A stretch of DNA of 64,000 nucleotides from Parvularcula sp. LCG005 (lineage in GTDB: Bacteria > Pseudomonadota > Alphaproteobacteria > Caulobacterales > Parvularculaceae), in assembly GCF_032930845.1 (NCBI RefSeq), contig NZ_CP136758.1, positions 2,619,001 through 2,683,000 of the forward strand, in the 5' to 3' direction. Below, piece after piece: positions 16,640-25,350 of this stretch. Made by a program: the position numbers and the translations under genes. Within the stretch, counting starts at the first letter, position 1, and every line of letters starts with the position of its first letter. The notes beneath the pieces are model-generated. The model did not search any database, had not been told where the DNA came from, and saw only the letters and a list, made by a program, of their open reading frames with translations.

Positions 16640-19600
16640 GAGCGCCTCCTGTCTCTGGGCTGAGCGTGCGTTGCTCAGGTGAAGGACTGGCTTCATCCGC
16701 CTTCGGTGCAAACCAACGGTGGAAGGCGGGAAGCACCAGCAAGGTCAGTATTGTCGAGGTCACGAGCCCGCCCATGACCACAGTCGCCAACGGTCTTTGC
16801 ACCTCAGCCCCAACGCCGGTGGCGAATAACAAGGGCGCAAGGCCGAGCGCCGTTGTAAGCGCCGTCATCAGCACAGGCCGTGCCCGCATCGCTGCAGCGT
16901 CGAGCGCGAGAGTATCCGGCGTACGTCCTGCCCGCGCGAACTCATCCATATAGCTGACGAGCACCATCCCGTTGCCGAGTGCAATGCCGAACAAGGCGAT
17001 GAAGCCGACCGTTGCAGGCACCGACACAGGCAGGCCGGTCAGCCATAGCGCCATCGCTCCGCCCGTCAGCGCAAACGGGATGTTGACGAGGATGAGAAGC
17101 GCTGACTGGAGCCTCCCGAACGCCAGCAGTAGGACGAAGAGCACGATGCCCAGCGTGATCGGAATGACCACAGCAAAGCGCTTGTTGGCCTGCTCCTGCA
17201 ATTCGAACTGGCCTCCCCAGGCGATTCGGTATCCGGGAGGCAAGTCCAGTTGCTCCCGCACGAGCCCCTGAGCCTCGGAAACGAAGGATCCGATATCGCG
17301 TCCACGGACATTCGCCTGTACCGTGATGAACCGCTCGCCATCTTCCCGGGTTATTTGACGGGGCCCGACGACACGCTCGATCTCGGCGACGGCTTCGAGT
17401 GGAACTTGCGCTCCGTCAGCGCCGCGGAGTATCACGCGCCCCACATCGGCGTCGGTTTGCCGCTCGCTTTCGGGATATCGCACCACGATGGGGAATTGCC
17501 GAACGCCTTCGAAGAGAACGCCCGCTTCCGCGCCGCCGATCCCGGCCCGCATAGCGTCGAGCGCGTCTTCGACAGATAGGCCATAGCGTCCGATAGCTTC
17601 ACGGTTCACACGGACGACCAGTTGCGGCGCACCCGTGATCTGGTCGGCCTGAATATCAGCAGCACCCTCAACCGCTCCGAGAAGCTGTTGAAGGGTGCCG
17701 GATTTCTGGCGCAGGACATCCATGTCGGGGCCGAAGATTTTCACGGCGAGTTCTGCTCGCGTACCGGTCAGCAGTTCGTCGACCGACATGGCGATGGGCT
17801 GACCGACATTGCCCTTGAGACCCGGTTCGTTCTCCAGAAACTCGGAGAGCGCATCGCGAAAGTCTTCCGGGCTCATCCCTTTTCGCCAATCGCTTCGCGG
17901 TTTGAGGGCGAGAAAACTTTCGGATGAATTGGTCGGGTCAGCATGAGCGCCAACCTCACCACGGCCAATCCGCGAGACGATTGTCTCGATTTCGGGAAAA
18001 GCTTCCATGAGCCGGGCCTCGGTTCGTGTCACCGTCGCCTTCGCTTCGCTCAGCGAAATCGACGGGGCCATGGTGAGCCTGAGGAGAATATCGCCTTCCT
18101 CAAGCGCGGGCGTGAACTCAGAGCCCAGGCGTGACGCCGACAGCCCACCCATCAGTAACAACGCCGCCGCAAGCGCAACAGCCAGCATGCGCCGCCGGAC
18201 AAATGGCTGTGCCAACCGCCGCACCCATTGTCCGAACAAAGCCGATTTGTGCTTTTCTCGGACGTTCGGGCGCATCACTAGAGCGGAAAGCGCCGGGGCC
18301 ACGAACACCGCGTAGATCAGCGAGCCGGTCATCGCCAGCGCAGCGGACGCCGCCAAGGGCCTGAAGGTTTTCCCTTCGACGCCCTGCAATGCGAAAAGCG
18401 GCAGAAAGACAATGATGACCACCAGCACCGCAGCGGCCAGGGGAACGATCACCTCGCTTGCAGCGACGGCGACGGCTTGCCGGATGGTCCGACCCTTGTC
18501 TTCCTTCAGTAGTCTGTCGACATTCTCGGCAATGACGATTGCGCCATCGACCATCATGCCGATGGCGATGGCGACGCCGCCCAACGACATGAGATTGGCG
18601 GAGATACCGAACATCTTCATGGCGATGAAAACGAAGCCAACGGAAAACGGAATGGACATTACGACGACAAGGCTCGGTCGCCACCCGCCGAGGAAGCCGA
18701 AGATCAGGAGCGCTACGAGTAGTGCGCCTTGCCAAAGCGCATTTGTGACAGTTGCCGACGCTTTGTTCACGAGTGTCGCCTGATCGTAGTATGGAACGGC
18801 CCGCACACCATCTGGAAGGCTGGCGTTTATTTCATCGAACCGCGTACGAACACCACCAATCACCTCCGATGTGTTGGCGCCGTAGAGTTTCAGCATGAGC
18901 GCCGCAACGACTTCGCCTTCTCCGTTCGACGTGGCGAGGCCCTGACGGACACCGCCACCGACAGCTACTTCAGCAATGTCACCGACACGGACGGGACGGC
19001 CATCGGACGCTTCGATGACTGTCTGTTCGAGGTCTTCGATGGTGCGGGCCAGCCCGACGCCCCGCACGGTATATTGCTCCGATCCGATCTCCAGGAACTG
19101 AGCGCCTTCAGTCTTGTTGCCGCGCTCCAACGCTTCGATGATATCGGCAATGCCAAGATCGTAACGCAGCAACGCCGATGGTTCGATCCGAACCTCATAC
19201 TGCTTTTCGAACCCGCCGAGCGAGAGAACTTCCGTCAGACCGGGAACGGTCTGCAGCTGAAACTTGATGATCCAGTCTTGGATTTCGCGCAATTCGACAA
19301 GATCGCGGGTGCCAGTTTCGTCGACGAGCTTATAGTAGAGCACGATCCCGAGCCCGCTCGAAATGGGACCCATGACAGGCTCACCGAAACCTTCGGGAAT
19401 GGCTTCTCGTGCTTCTGCCAGTCGTTCAGCCACCACCTGACGTGCGAAATAGACATCCGTTCCGTCGTCGAAGTAAATATTGACGACCGAGAGTCCGAAA
19501 TTCGAAACGGAGCGAATGTGGTCGAGTTTCGGCAGTCCGGACATGGCCGTCTCGACCGGAAAGGTCACGTATCGCTCGACCTCTTCGGGCGCGAGACCTT

Positions 19601-19757
19601 CGGTCTCGGTGAACACCTGAACGAGCGACGGTGTGACGTCCGGGAAGGCATCGACGGGCAGACTGCGTAAGGCGAAAAGACCCCCGACTGTCATCGCCAG
19701 CGCCGCAACAACGGCAATCAATTTGGTCCCGGCAATGGAATGCATAAATTTTGTCAT
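16629..19757 (-). CDS. czcA: Heavy-metal efflux RND transporter (CzcA/CusA family)
   Basis: A ~1042-residue HME-RND pump, the inner-membrane engine of a tripartite exporter. The second of two adjacent ATGs (19757) has the better AGGAGG spacing. Twelve membrane helices and two large periplasmic loops fit the family. The helix 4 motif reads GGVAIAIGMMVDGAIVIAEN: the DGA and EN of Zn/Co/Cd pumps are kept, but the first Asp of DFG is replaced as in Cu/Ag CusA-type pumps (AIAIG). Metal specificity is therefore uncertain, although the CDF partner points to divalent metals. It lies 6-9 bases after czcB. Confidence 0.88.
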   Translation of the reverse strand: MTKFMHSIAGTKLIAVVAALAMTVGGLFALRSLPVDAFPDVTPSLVQVFTETEGLAPEEVERYVTFPVETAMSGLPKLDHIRSVSNFGLSVVNIYFDDGTDVYFARQVVAERLAEAREAIPEGFGEPVMGPISSGLGIVLYYKLVDETGTRDLVELREIQDWIIKFQLQTVPGLTEVLSLGGFEKQYEVRIEPSALLRYDLGIADIIEALERGNKTEGAQFLEIGSEQYTVRGVGLARTIEDLEQTVIEASDGRPVRVGDIAEVAVGGGVRQGLATSNGEGEVVAALMLKLYGANTSEVIGGVRTRFDEINASLPDGVRAVPYYDQATLVNKASATVTNALWQGALLVALLIFGFLGGWRPSLVVVMSIPFSVGFVFIAMKMFGISANLMSLGGVAIAIGMMVDGAIVIAENVDRLLKEDKGRTIRQAVAVAASEVIVPLAAAVLVVIIVFLPLFALQGVEGKTFRPLAASAALAMTGSLIYAVFVAPALSALVMRPNVREKHKSALFGQWVRRLAQPFVRRRMLAVALAAALLLMGGLSASRLGSEFTPALEEGDILLRLTMAPSISLSEAKATVTRTEARLMEAFPEIETIVSRIGRGEVGAHADPTNSSESFLALKPRSDWRKGMSPEDFRDALSEFLENEPGLKGNVGQPIAMSVDELLTGTRAELAVKIFGPDMDVLRQKSGTLQQLLGAVEGAADIQADQITGAPQLVVRVNREAIGRYGLSVEDALDAMRAGIGGAEAGVLFEGVRQFPIVVRYPESERQTDADVGRVILRGADGAQVPLEAVAEIERVVGPRQITREDGERFITVQANVRGRDIGSFVSEAQGLVREQLDLPPGYRIAWGGQFELQEQANKRFAVVIPITLGIVLFVLLLAFGRLQSALLILVNIPFALTGGAMALWLTGLPVSVPATVGFIALFGIALGNGMVLVSYMDEFARAGRTPDTLALDAAAMRARPVLMTALTTALGLAPLLFATGVGAEVQRPLATVVMGGLVTSTILTLLVLPAFHRWFAPKADEASPSPEQRTLSPETGGAHGA

Positions 19758-19766
19758 CATCGCCTC

Positions 19767-21017
19767 CTAATGGTTGTGACCGTCGCCAAAGGCGGACTTT
19801 TCAAGTTCAGCCTTGAGCGTGAAAGCGCCTGTTACAACGTACCGATCACCTTCACTCAGCCCACGTATGATTTCGATCTGTCCATCACTTCGCTGGCCCA
19901 GCGTTACCGCCATAGGGGCAAACCCGTTTTCTCGAGGCACGAAGACGGACGGCGAGCCCTCGACGGTCTGCACGGCATCTTCTGGAACCATCAGAACCAT
20001 TCCCGTCTCGCTTGCCTGCACAATCGCTGTGAGAAACAGGCCGGGACGCAGCTCGCCTCTCGGATTGTCGAGGACCACTCGGGCCGTCGCGGTGCGAGAT
20101 GCTTCATCGATCAGAGGGGAGACAAAACTGATTTCGCCAGCCGCGACTTCGTATCCGTCATCTCGGACAAAGCTGACGTTGGTGCCGCGTGCAACGTTAG
20201 ACAAGTCTGCTTTGAACACAGCTAAGTCAGCCCAGACGACGCTCGTGTCTGCCACCACGAAAAGCGGTCGTCCGGCACCCTCGTCAACAGCCTCGCCTAA
20301 AGTGAGGTCGCGCCGAACGATCTCACCGTCTATGGGGGAAGTAACCGTAAACATGGACAAAGCGCCGTCTTCTGCATTCTGGAGGGTGTCGATGACATCA
20401 TGACCGAGCCCCAGCGCATGGAGTTTGGTTTCGGCAGCCTCGCGCGATGTTCTGGCTCTGGCGAAGGAAGCACGTGCCGTAAGCAAGTCGGATTCCGCCG
20501 TAATATTGTCGGCAAACAGACCTTCCTCGCGGGCGAGTTCAGACCTTGCTAATTGCTCAGCCGACCGGGTCGATAAGTATTCGGCTTTCAGGTCGGCAAG
20601 CTCTCGGCTGGAAATGACGGCGAGTTCCTCACCTTCCGTTACGGTGTCGCCTTCGGATTTATCGATCCGCCGCACGATCCCGCTGATTGGTGCGGCGATA
20701 TTCGCTACGCGGTCAGCGTCGTAGCGGATTTCAGCAGGCAGCCGAAGCTGCGCGCCGGGCGTGCGAAGTGCTGCTGTTCGGATTTCGATACCAAGCGCGA
20801 CTGCTTCGGACGATGTAAGGGCGACAATGTCTTCGGCTTCCCCATGGTCGTCATGCTCATCTTCGCCATGACCATCGCGCGTCTGGTCATGATTTTCCTC
20901 TTCATGGGCATGCTGATCTTGGGCGGGCGCAGGTGAAACCGCGCCCTTCTCTTCCTGGCACGCCACGAGGATCATCGCCGTCATTATGAGGGTCAGGAAC
21001 TTCAATTTATTCTGCAT
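19767..21017 (-). CDS. czcB: Efflux periplasmic adaptor (CzcB-like)
   Basis: A 416-residue membrane-fusion protein from the ATG at 21017. The signal ends in a lipobox (MILVAC), so it is probably a lipoprotein. Residues ~35-65 are His/Asp/Glu-rich and may bind metal. The adaptor fold follows: RLPAEIRYDADRVANIAAPI for the lipoyl/barrel start, a long coiled coil (LAVISSRELADLKAEYL onward) that meets the outer-membrane channel, then MFTVTSPIDGEIVRRDL. The start overlaps the end of czcC. It bridges the RND pump and the channel. Confidence 0.88.
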   Translation of the reverse strand: MQNKLKFLTLIMTAMILVACQEEKGAVSPAPAQDQHAHEEENHDQTRDGHGEDEHDDHGEAEDIVALTSSEAVALGIEIRTAALRTPGAQLRLPAEIRYDADRVANIAAPISGIVRRIDKSEGDTVTEGEELAVISSRELADLKAEYLSTRSAEQLARSELAREEGLFADNITAESDLLTARASFARARTSREAAETKLHALGLGHDVIDTLQNAEDGALSMFTVTSPIDGEIVRRDLTLGEAVDEGAGRPLFVVADTSVVWADLAVFKADLSNVARGTNVSFVRDDGYEVAAGEISFVSPLIDEASRTATARVVLDNPRGELRPGLFLTAIVQASETGMVLMVPEDAVQTVEGSPSVFVPRENGFAPMAVTLGQRSDGQIEIIRGLSEGDRYVVTGAFTLKAELEKSAFGDGHNH

Positions 21018-22302
21018 CGCGCCCTCCATTGCTGAAGGGACCGGTCCCGAGCAGGCTGGCGAGCCGTACTTGAGAAACGGCCAGGTCGCGCTTCGCTTCG
21101 ATTAGCGCAGAACGCGTCTCAATGAGGCTCCGCCGTGCATCGAGCGTGTCGGTCAAGCTGAAGCGCCCGGCCTGATACCCTCTGAGAGAGGCCGAATAAG
21201 CCTCTTCGGATGATGGAAGCGCATTCGCTTGAAGGAGTTCGACCTGTCTTTGCAGAGCCTCCACCTGACGGAGGACGGACGACTGCTCACCAGCGATCCG
21301 CCTCAGAGCTGCATCGCGATCAATGTCTGCTGCCCCGGCCCGGTAGTCGGCGGCACGCGATGCGTCACGATTCCGGTCAAACAGCGGCAATGGTACACCG
21401 ATCCCGGCAATGAGGGCGTCTTCGCCGGTGCCCTCAAACTGCCGTACACCGAGTGTTATACTGACGTCGGGAAAGACTTCAGCGCGCTCAGCACGGGCGG
21501 TCGCCAGTGAGGCAGCCTGCGCTGCCTCAGCTCTAGCAACAAGCGGATGCGGCGACATCGCAGCCACTTGGTCAGCGTCCTGCTCGGTACTCAATATCGG
21601 TGGTGAAAAGGTGTGTTCATCACTGCCCCACATCGCCGAAAGCGCGAAGGCCAGACGATCGACGTTGGCGCGAAAGCTTTCTGCGCGAGCTTTCATCGCC
21701 GCGGCGTCCGACGCAGCACGTGAATACTCCGGCGGGGCCGCCGCTCCCGCCTCCACCCTTCGACGGACGACCGCAGCAAGGTCTTCTGACAGCGCTGATG
21801 CATCTTCCGCTAACTCGGTGAGTGCTGCTGCCGCTGCCAGATCATAAAAGAGCGTGGCGGTCTGTAGTTCGGCTTCACGAAGAATGACGGCGCAATCCGC
21901 GCTTGCTAGCGCTGCGAGGGCGCGGGCCGCCGCTTTACGCTTTGAGCGCTGACCGCCCATTTCGAAAACTTGTTCGACGGCATAGGTGGCTTCACGCTGA
22001 TCGAAGCCGCTCAACGAGCCGCTGCCGCCGAAGTTTTCGACCTCAACGAGTAGTGTGGGATTGTTCCATCGTCCGGCTTGATCCGCTTCAGCGACACGTG
22101 CCTGTGTTTCCAAAGCTGCGGCGCGCGCCTCCGGCGAAAGGGTCCGAACGCGTTCAAGCGCGGCATTGAGTGTTAGCGGTTCCCCAGTTTCAATCTTGGG
22201 GGATGGTGAAAAGCTGTACCCCCCGCACGGACCCGTGCTTGCGATGGCAGGGCCGGTAAGGGCTAATAGGACGCATAGCGCCCCGGATGTGGCAAATTTC
22301 AT
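21007..22302 (-). CDS. czcC: Outer-membrane efflux channel (CzcC-like, TolC family)
   Basis: A 431-residue outer-membrane factor from the ATG at 22302; the upstream ATG at 22356 has no good ribosome site. A signal peptide ends near GPAIAST. Two outer-membrane-efflux repeats of long helices follow, beginning LTLNAALERVRTLSPEARAA and ending in LLGTGPFSN. It would form the exit duct of the tripartite metal pump. It overlaps czcB by 11 bases and follows the small His-rich gene by 63. Confidence 0.85.
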   Translation of the reverse strand: MKFATSGALCVLLALTGPAIASTGPCGGYSFSPSPKIETGEPLTLNAALERVRTLSPEARAAALETQARVAEADQAGRWNNPTLLVEVENFGGSGSLSGFDQREATYAVEQVFEMGGQRSKRKAAARALAALASADCAVILREAELQTATLFYDLAAAAALTELAEDASALSEDLAAVVRRRVEAGAAAPPEYSRAASDAAAMKARAESFRANVDRLAFALSAMWGSDEHTFSPPILSTEQDADQVAAMSPHPLVARAEAAQAASLATARAERAEVFPDVSITLGVRQFEGTGEDALIAGIGVPLPLFDRNRDASRAADYRAGAADIDRDAALRRIAGEQSSVLRQVEALQRQVELLQANALPSSEEAYSASLRGYQAGRFSLTDTLDARRSLIETRSALIEAKRDLAVSQVRLASLLGTGPFSNGGRDAE

Positions 22303-22365
22303 GCAAATATTCCTCGTGCTGATTTCGTTTCCGGCGCGCCAAGGCGCACCGCTCAAGAAAACGGA

Positions 22366-22713
22366 TCAGCTACGAGGAGGCCGGAAGGGGCCTTCAGGCT
22401 TAGGAAGGCCAGGGCCTAAATCGCTCATGAACGGAGCGAGAGCGGCGGCATAAATCGACGTGTCGCCCCCGTTCAAATTCGGGCTCAAAACGTGAAAGTG
22501 ACAGCCGCCGCAATGATGGGCATGATGCTGCTTGTGCTCGGATTTGTCCTCGCCCGGCGCCTCAGAACTTGCATGCTCGGCAGTGCTCTCGCATGTGGCC
22601 TCTTTACCAAGGTCAACATGCAATTCCGCTGCTGCAGGCGCGATTACGACCGTGATCGCGATAACAACCATGGCCCAGAAACGCAGCAATTTTGGCGGCG
22701 ACAAGACACTCAT
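22366..22713 (-). CDS. Small exported His/Cys-rich protein, first gene of the metal operon
   Basis: A 115-residue protein with an N-terminal membrane or signal segment (FWAMVVIAITVVIAPAAA) and a metal-ligand cluster HKQHHAHHCGGCHFHV at ~61-76. The ligand density and first-gene position in a czc-type operon suggest a periplasmic metal-binding or sensing protein, comparable in role to CzcI-like small proteins. I cannot assign a family. Its C-terminus is Pro-rich. No dedicated metal regulator (CzcRS, MerR, ArsR) is visible near the operon. Confidence 0.65.
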   Translation of the reverse strand: MSVLSPPKLLRFWAMVVIAITVVIAPAAAELHVDLGKEATCESTAEHASSEAPGEDKSEHKQHHAHHCGGCHFHVLSPNLNGGDTSIYAAALAPFMSDLGPGLPKPEGPFRPPRS

Positions 22714-22842
22714 GACATTCTTATATCAAAACAGGCTGCCGAAATCACTAACGATCGCAAGAAATTTAGAAGTCGTCTCGATGCGAAGGACTTCACTTGG
22801 ATTTCCACTAGCGCGGTCCGCCCGCAACAACCCTGCGGGCAA

Positions 22843-23080
22843 CCAACCCGCGCAGGATTGGCCATGTTTCCAAAGAGCACGGGTAGACTCTTTGGTGGTG
22901 ATCCAACGCGCGAAAACGTTGGTCATGGGGGTATCGGGGGCAGCAGGAACGCTCCCCTGATTGGCGGGTGTCGGGGGCCATTACCCTGACGAGCGATCCA
23001 TCGACGATACGATGGCATGGCGGATGAAGGCTCAATGCCTGACAGCCGCCACAGCCGGGGGGATGCAACGGGGGCGCGCC
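22843..23080. repeat. Right copy of ~240-bp direct repeat flanking the metal-efflux operon
   Basis: It has the same orientation as 15468-15708, with about 28 hand-counted differences including three single- or double-base indels. It brackets the metal operon on its upstream side, so the cassette is [repeat - czcD/A/B/C - His-rich gene - repeat]. One indel breaks the longer minus-strand frame seen in the left copy. Confidence 0.75.
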
Positions 23081-23095
23081 AGCGGGCCCCCTTGC

Positions 23096-23127
23096 CAAGA
23101 TAGCGTGGTACTACCACGCACATCTTG
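23096..23127. repeat. 32-base interrupted palindrome
   Basis: An inner pair GCGTGGTA-c-TACCACGC is nested in an outer pair CAAGAT/ATCTTG, with one or two mismatched bases between. It begins 16 bases after the right repeat ends and about 210 bases before the T4CP operon. It could be an operator, a recombination or nicking site, or the end of a former element. A simple terminator is unlikely because no T-run follows. Confidence 0.55.
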
Positions 23128-23338
23128 CGTACAACGCTAAATCCGCTGACCTCAATTGTAGGACCAACGCCTGTCGCTCAGTGCGAACAATTTCCGCATC
23201 CGAAACAACCCCGAAAAAGACTCGCGATGACATTCGTTGACTGGCGAACTCGGTAGCGCTCCCACAATTATGGGTTGCCAGCCGCGAAATTTTTCGGATT
23301 AAAATTGTTCCTGGGAATGGACAGAGGTTACGGGGGAT

Positions 23339-23968
23339 ATGTCTCAAGAAGACGTATACGGAACAGTTGTGCGCGCGAGGCGCTCGGCTTCACCAACAAT
23401 GACACAACATCATCAGCTTGCCGACCATCGCTCAGGTGGTACGCCAAAAATCATTCAGGTGATGGACGCAGTGATGAAGCGTGTCAGCACTTACGGCGGC
23501 ACGCTGGCACTTATCTACCTGTTCGTGGGAGAATTCGTGCTGCCGGAGCCGTTGAAGGCCTCCACGGTTGTGGCAGAAAAAGTGGGGATGACCACTGTAA
23601 AAAGAGAGTTGGTGGCTGCGCCAGGTCTTGCTGATGTGAGGCGCATTCAAGCCGAGGGGGAGCGCGATGCTATCATCACGCAGGCGCACGGCAAAAGCGA
23701 TGCCGCCGCCATTGAAGCTGAAGGCCAGGCACAGGCCAGACTGACCATTGCGCCTGCTGAAACTGAATTCATCCGCCAGACCGAGACGCAGCGTGCGCGG
23801 ATTGCCGCTGCTCAGGCCTGCGAAGTGCAGCGAACCCAAATTGTTCAGGATGTACAGGCCAGCTGCATGGCTCAAACAGGCCGTTGGTCCGAGTGCTCTG
23901 TGCGGGCGAAGATGGCGGCATCTGCTCCCTGTGAAGAGTTCGCCGATATTCAAAATTCCGGAGGCTGA
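23339..23968 (+). CDS. Single-pass membrane protein with periplasmic or cytoplasmic coiled coil; first gene of T4CP operon
   Basis: A 209-residue protein starting behind GGGGGAT. One membrane helix lies at ~52-68 (YGGTLALIYLFVGEFVLP). It is followed by an Ala/Glu/Gln-rich helical region (ADVRRIQAEGERDAIITQA, then AIEAEGQAQARL) that resembles the C-terminal arm of SPFH/prohibitin proteins but lacks the SPFH domain. Four cysteines cluster near the C-terminus. Unrecognised. The stop is 2 bases before the next gene, so it is cotranscribed with the lipoprotein and coupling protein and may anchor them. Confidence 0.6.
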   Translation: MSQEDVYGTVVRARRSASPTMTQHHQLADHRSGGTPKIIQVMDAVMKRVSTYGGTLALIYLFVGEFVLPEPLKASTVVAEKVGMTTVKRELVAAPGLADVRRIQAEGERDAIITQAHGKSDAAAIEAEGQAQARLTIAPAETEFIRQTETQRARIAAAQACEVQRTQIVQDVQASCMAQTGRWSECSVRAKMAASAPCEEFADIQNSGG

Positions 23969-23970
23969 TC

Positions 23971-25350
23971 ATGAAAACCCGTGCTTTGGCAGCCTGCCTG
24001 TTGGCTGGCGGCTGCGCTGCGTCTGCGACTGGTCCAAAATTCCACGTCGTTGAACCTGAATACGTCGCGCCGCGTGCCGGCGAAGTCGTGGCCCAGGTCT
24101 CGCCCGATCAGATCGTTGTGTACCGAACGAAGGTCACGGACCGCACGCCGGTGCGATGTGATGACCTGAAAGCAGAGATAGACCGCGTTGATGCGCATAT
24201 CCGCCAGCTCCAGACCAACTGGCGAGGTGCTTATGGTCTAGCTGGTCAGGTTCGTGGCTTTGAAATGATCACGGGCACGCCCCAGCAACAGGTTGCCAAT
24301 CTGCAGCCCTATCGGAACGAACTGACACGAAGCTATAAGGCCTGCACCCAGCAGAAACGTGCCTATGAAGTCAACCCGGTGATCCTGGCAAGCACTGATC
24401 CCGGGCTGCCACCCCAGGCGGCGGAGCATCTGGCTGGCGGCAAGTTCATCAACAACGTGGTGACGTTCCCGACGGCTGATTTTGCCGAGCTGGCTCAGGG
24501 ACGCTCTTGTCTGGTGCTGCACGACTATACCGGCAAGCCTATCCCTGTGCGTACCGATACGAGCGATCCGTATCGTTTCGCAAATCCGTATGCGAACACT
24601 TACCTGACCGCAGCGCAGGCTGTCGCTCGCGATGAGGATATCGCATCCAGACTTTACAATGTCGAAAAGCGGATTGGTGACCTGCGCTACAGCCTGCAGT
24701 TCAACAAGGCCAACATGGGCGGCTCCTGCAAAATGCCTGAGCAGAGAGCCATTCCTCCGAGGCCTAAGAATGTGATGAGTGCGGAGGAAGTCGAGTATCA
24801 GGCGACGGCTGCCTGCGTGGACCAGATTTACACGCGCTTCAGCCAATCAGAAGGCTCCGAAGTTTTCACCCGTCGTGGCCGCTACGAAGAAATCGAAATG
24901 TGGGATCGCTGGCACAAGAATGGGGATTACAAGAAAGCCTGCGGTCTCAATCAGATTACAGACGAAGAAGCCTTCGAGGCTGGCGCAAGGGCCAAGCTGC
25001 AGAGTCTGGTGATCGGCAGGGTTGCGTTCGTCCGGGAGGTCGATGAACTCTACGGAAAATGCCTTTCACGAGCGACGAACGCCTGCAATGCGAAGCAAAG
25101 CGAATGGGAGCGGGAACGCGATGCCATTATTGCTGAGCCCCGCAGAGCCTATTCGGACTGCACACAAATGCAGGCAGAGCTGAAAGAGCTGACCGAGAAG
25201 CTACCCATCTTCCAATCCGCCGCCGAAGCGACGCAGGAGAACAGGCAGCGCTCGCTCAATGCTCTATACTCACAGGGCGATGGTTATGCAGATGCAGCGG
25301 CCCTGCGGTGCGGTGCGAGTGAGAACATCATGGCCAATGCTACGCCATGA
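23971..25350 (+). CDS. Cys-containing lipoprotein of unknown function in T4CP operon
   Basis: A 459-residue protein with a lipoprotein signal (MKTRALAACLLAGGC, Cys15). Cysteines recur as spaced singles (VRCDDL, YKACTQ, RSCLVL, GSCKMP, AACVDQ, KACGLN, YGKCLS, NACNAK, SDCTQM), suggesting several disulfides in the periplasm. Long helical stretches lie at ~60-115 and in the last 120 residues. I recognise no family. Its stop overlaps the coupling-protein start (ATGA), so it likely works with the mobilization machinery, perhaps as an envelope partner. Confidence 0.6.
   Translation: MKTRALAACLLAGGCAASATGPKFHVVEPEYVAPRAGEVVAQVSPDQIVVYRTKVTDRTPVRCDDLKAEIDRVDAHIRQLQTNWRGAYGLAGQVRGFEMITGTPQQQVANLQPYRNELTRSYKACTQQKRAYEVNPVILASTDPGLPPQAAEHLAGGKFINNVVTFPTADFAELAQGRSCLVLHDYTGKPIPVRTDTSDPYRFANPYANTYLTAAQAVARDEDIASRLYNVEKRIGDLRYSLQFNKANMGGSCKMPEQRAIPPRPKNVMSAEEVEYQATAACVDQIYTRFSQSEGSEVFTRRGRYEEIEMWDRWHKNGDYKKACGLNQITDEEAFEAGARAKLQSLVIGRVAFVREVDELYGKCLSRATNACNAKQSEWERERDAIIAEPRRAYSDCTQMQAELKELTEKLPIFQSAAEATQENRQRSLNALYSQGDGYADAAALRCGASENIMANATP

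Larger units (their letters stand above)
22714..23338. other. Promoter side of the metal operon plus right repeat and palindrome
   Basis: About 625 bases separate divergent transcription units. They hold the leader of the metal operon, the right copy of the direct repeat and a long interrupted palindrome, listed separately. CCCGCA-acaaccc-TGCGGG at 22811-22829 is a short hairpin just outside the repeat. I see no further gene. Confidence 0.5.

Noticed and set aside
18729-19670. 313-codon plus-strand frame inside czcA
   Set aside because: Antisense shadow of a well-supported RND gene, with no start site or family signature.
15468-23080. Composite transposon made of insertion sequences around the metal operon
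   Set aside because: The ~240-bp flanking repeats encode no transposase and have no visible terminal inverted repeats or target duplication.
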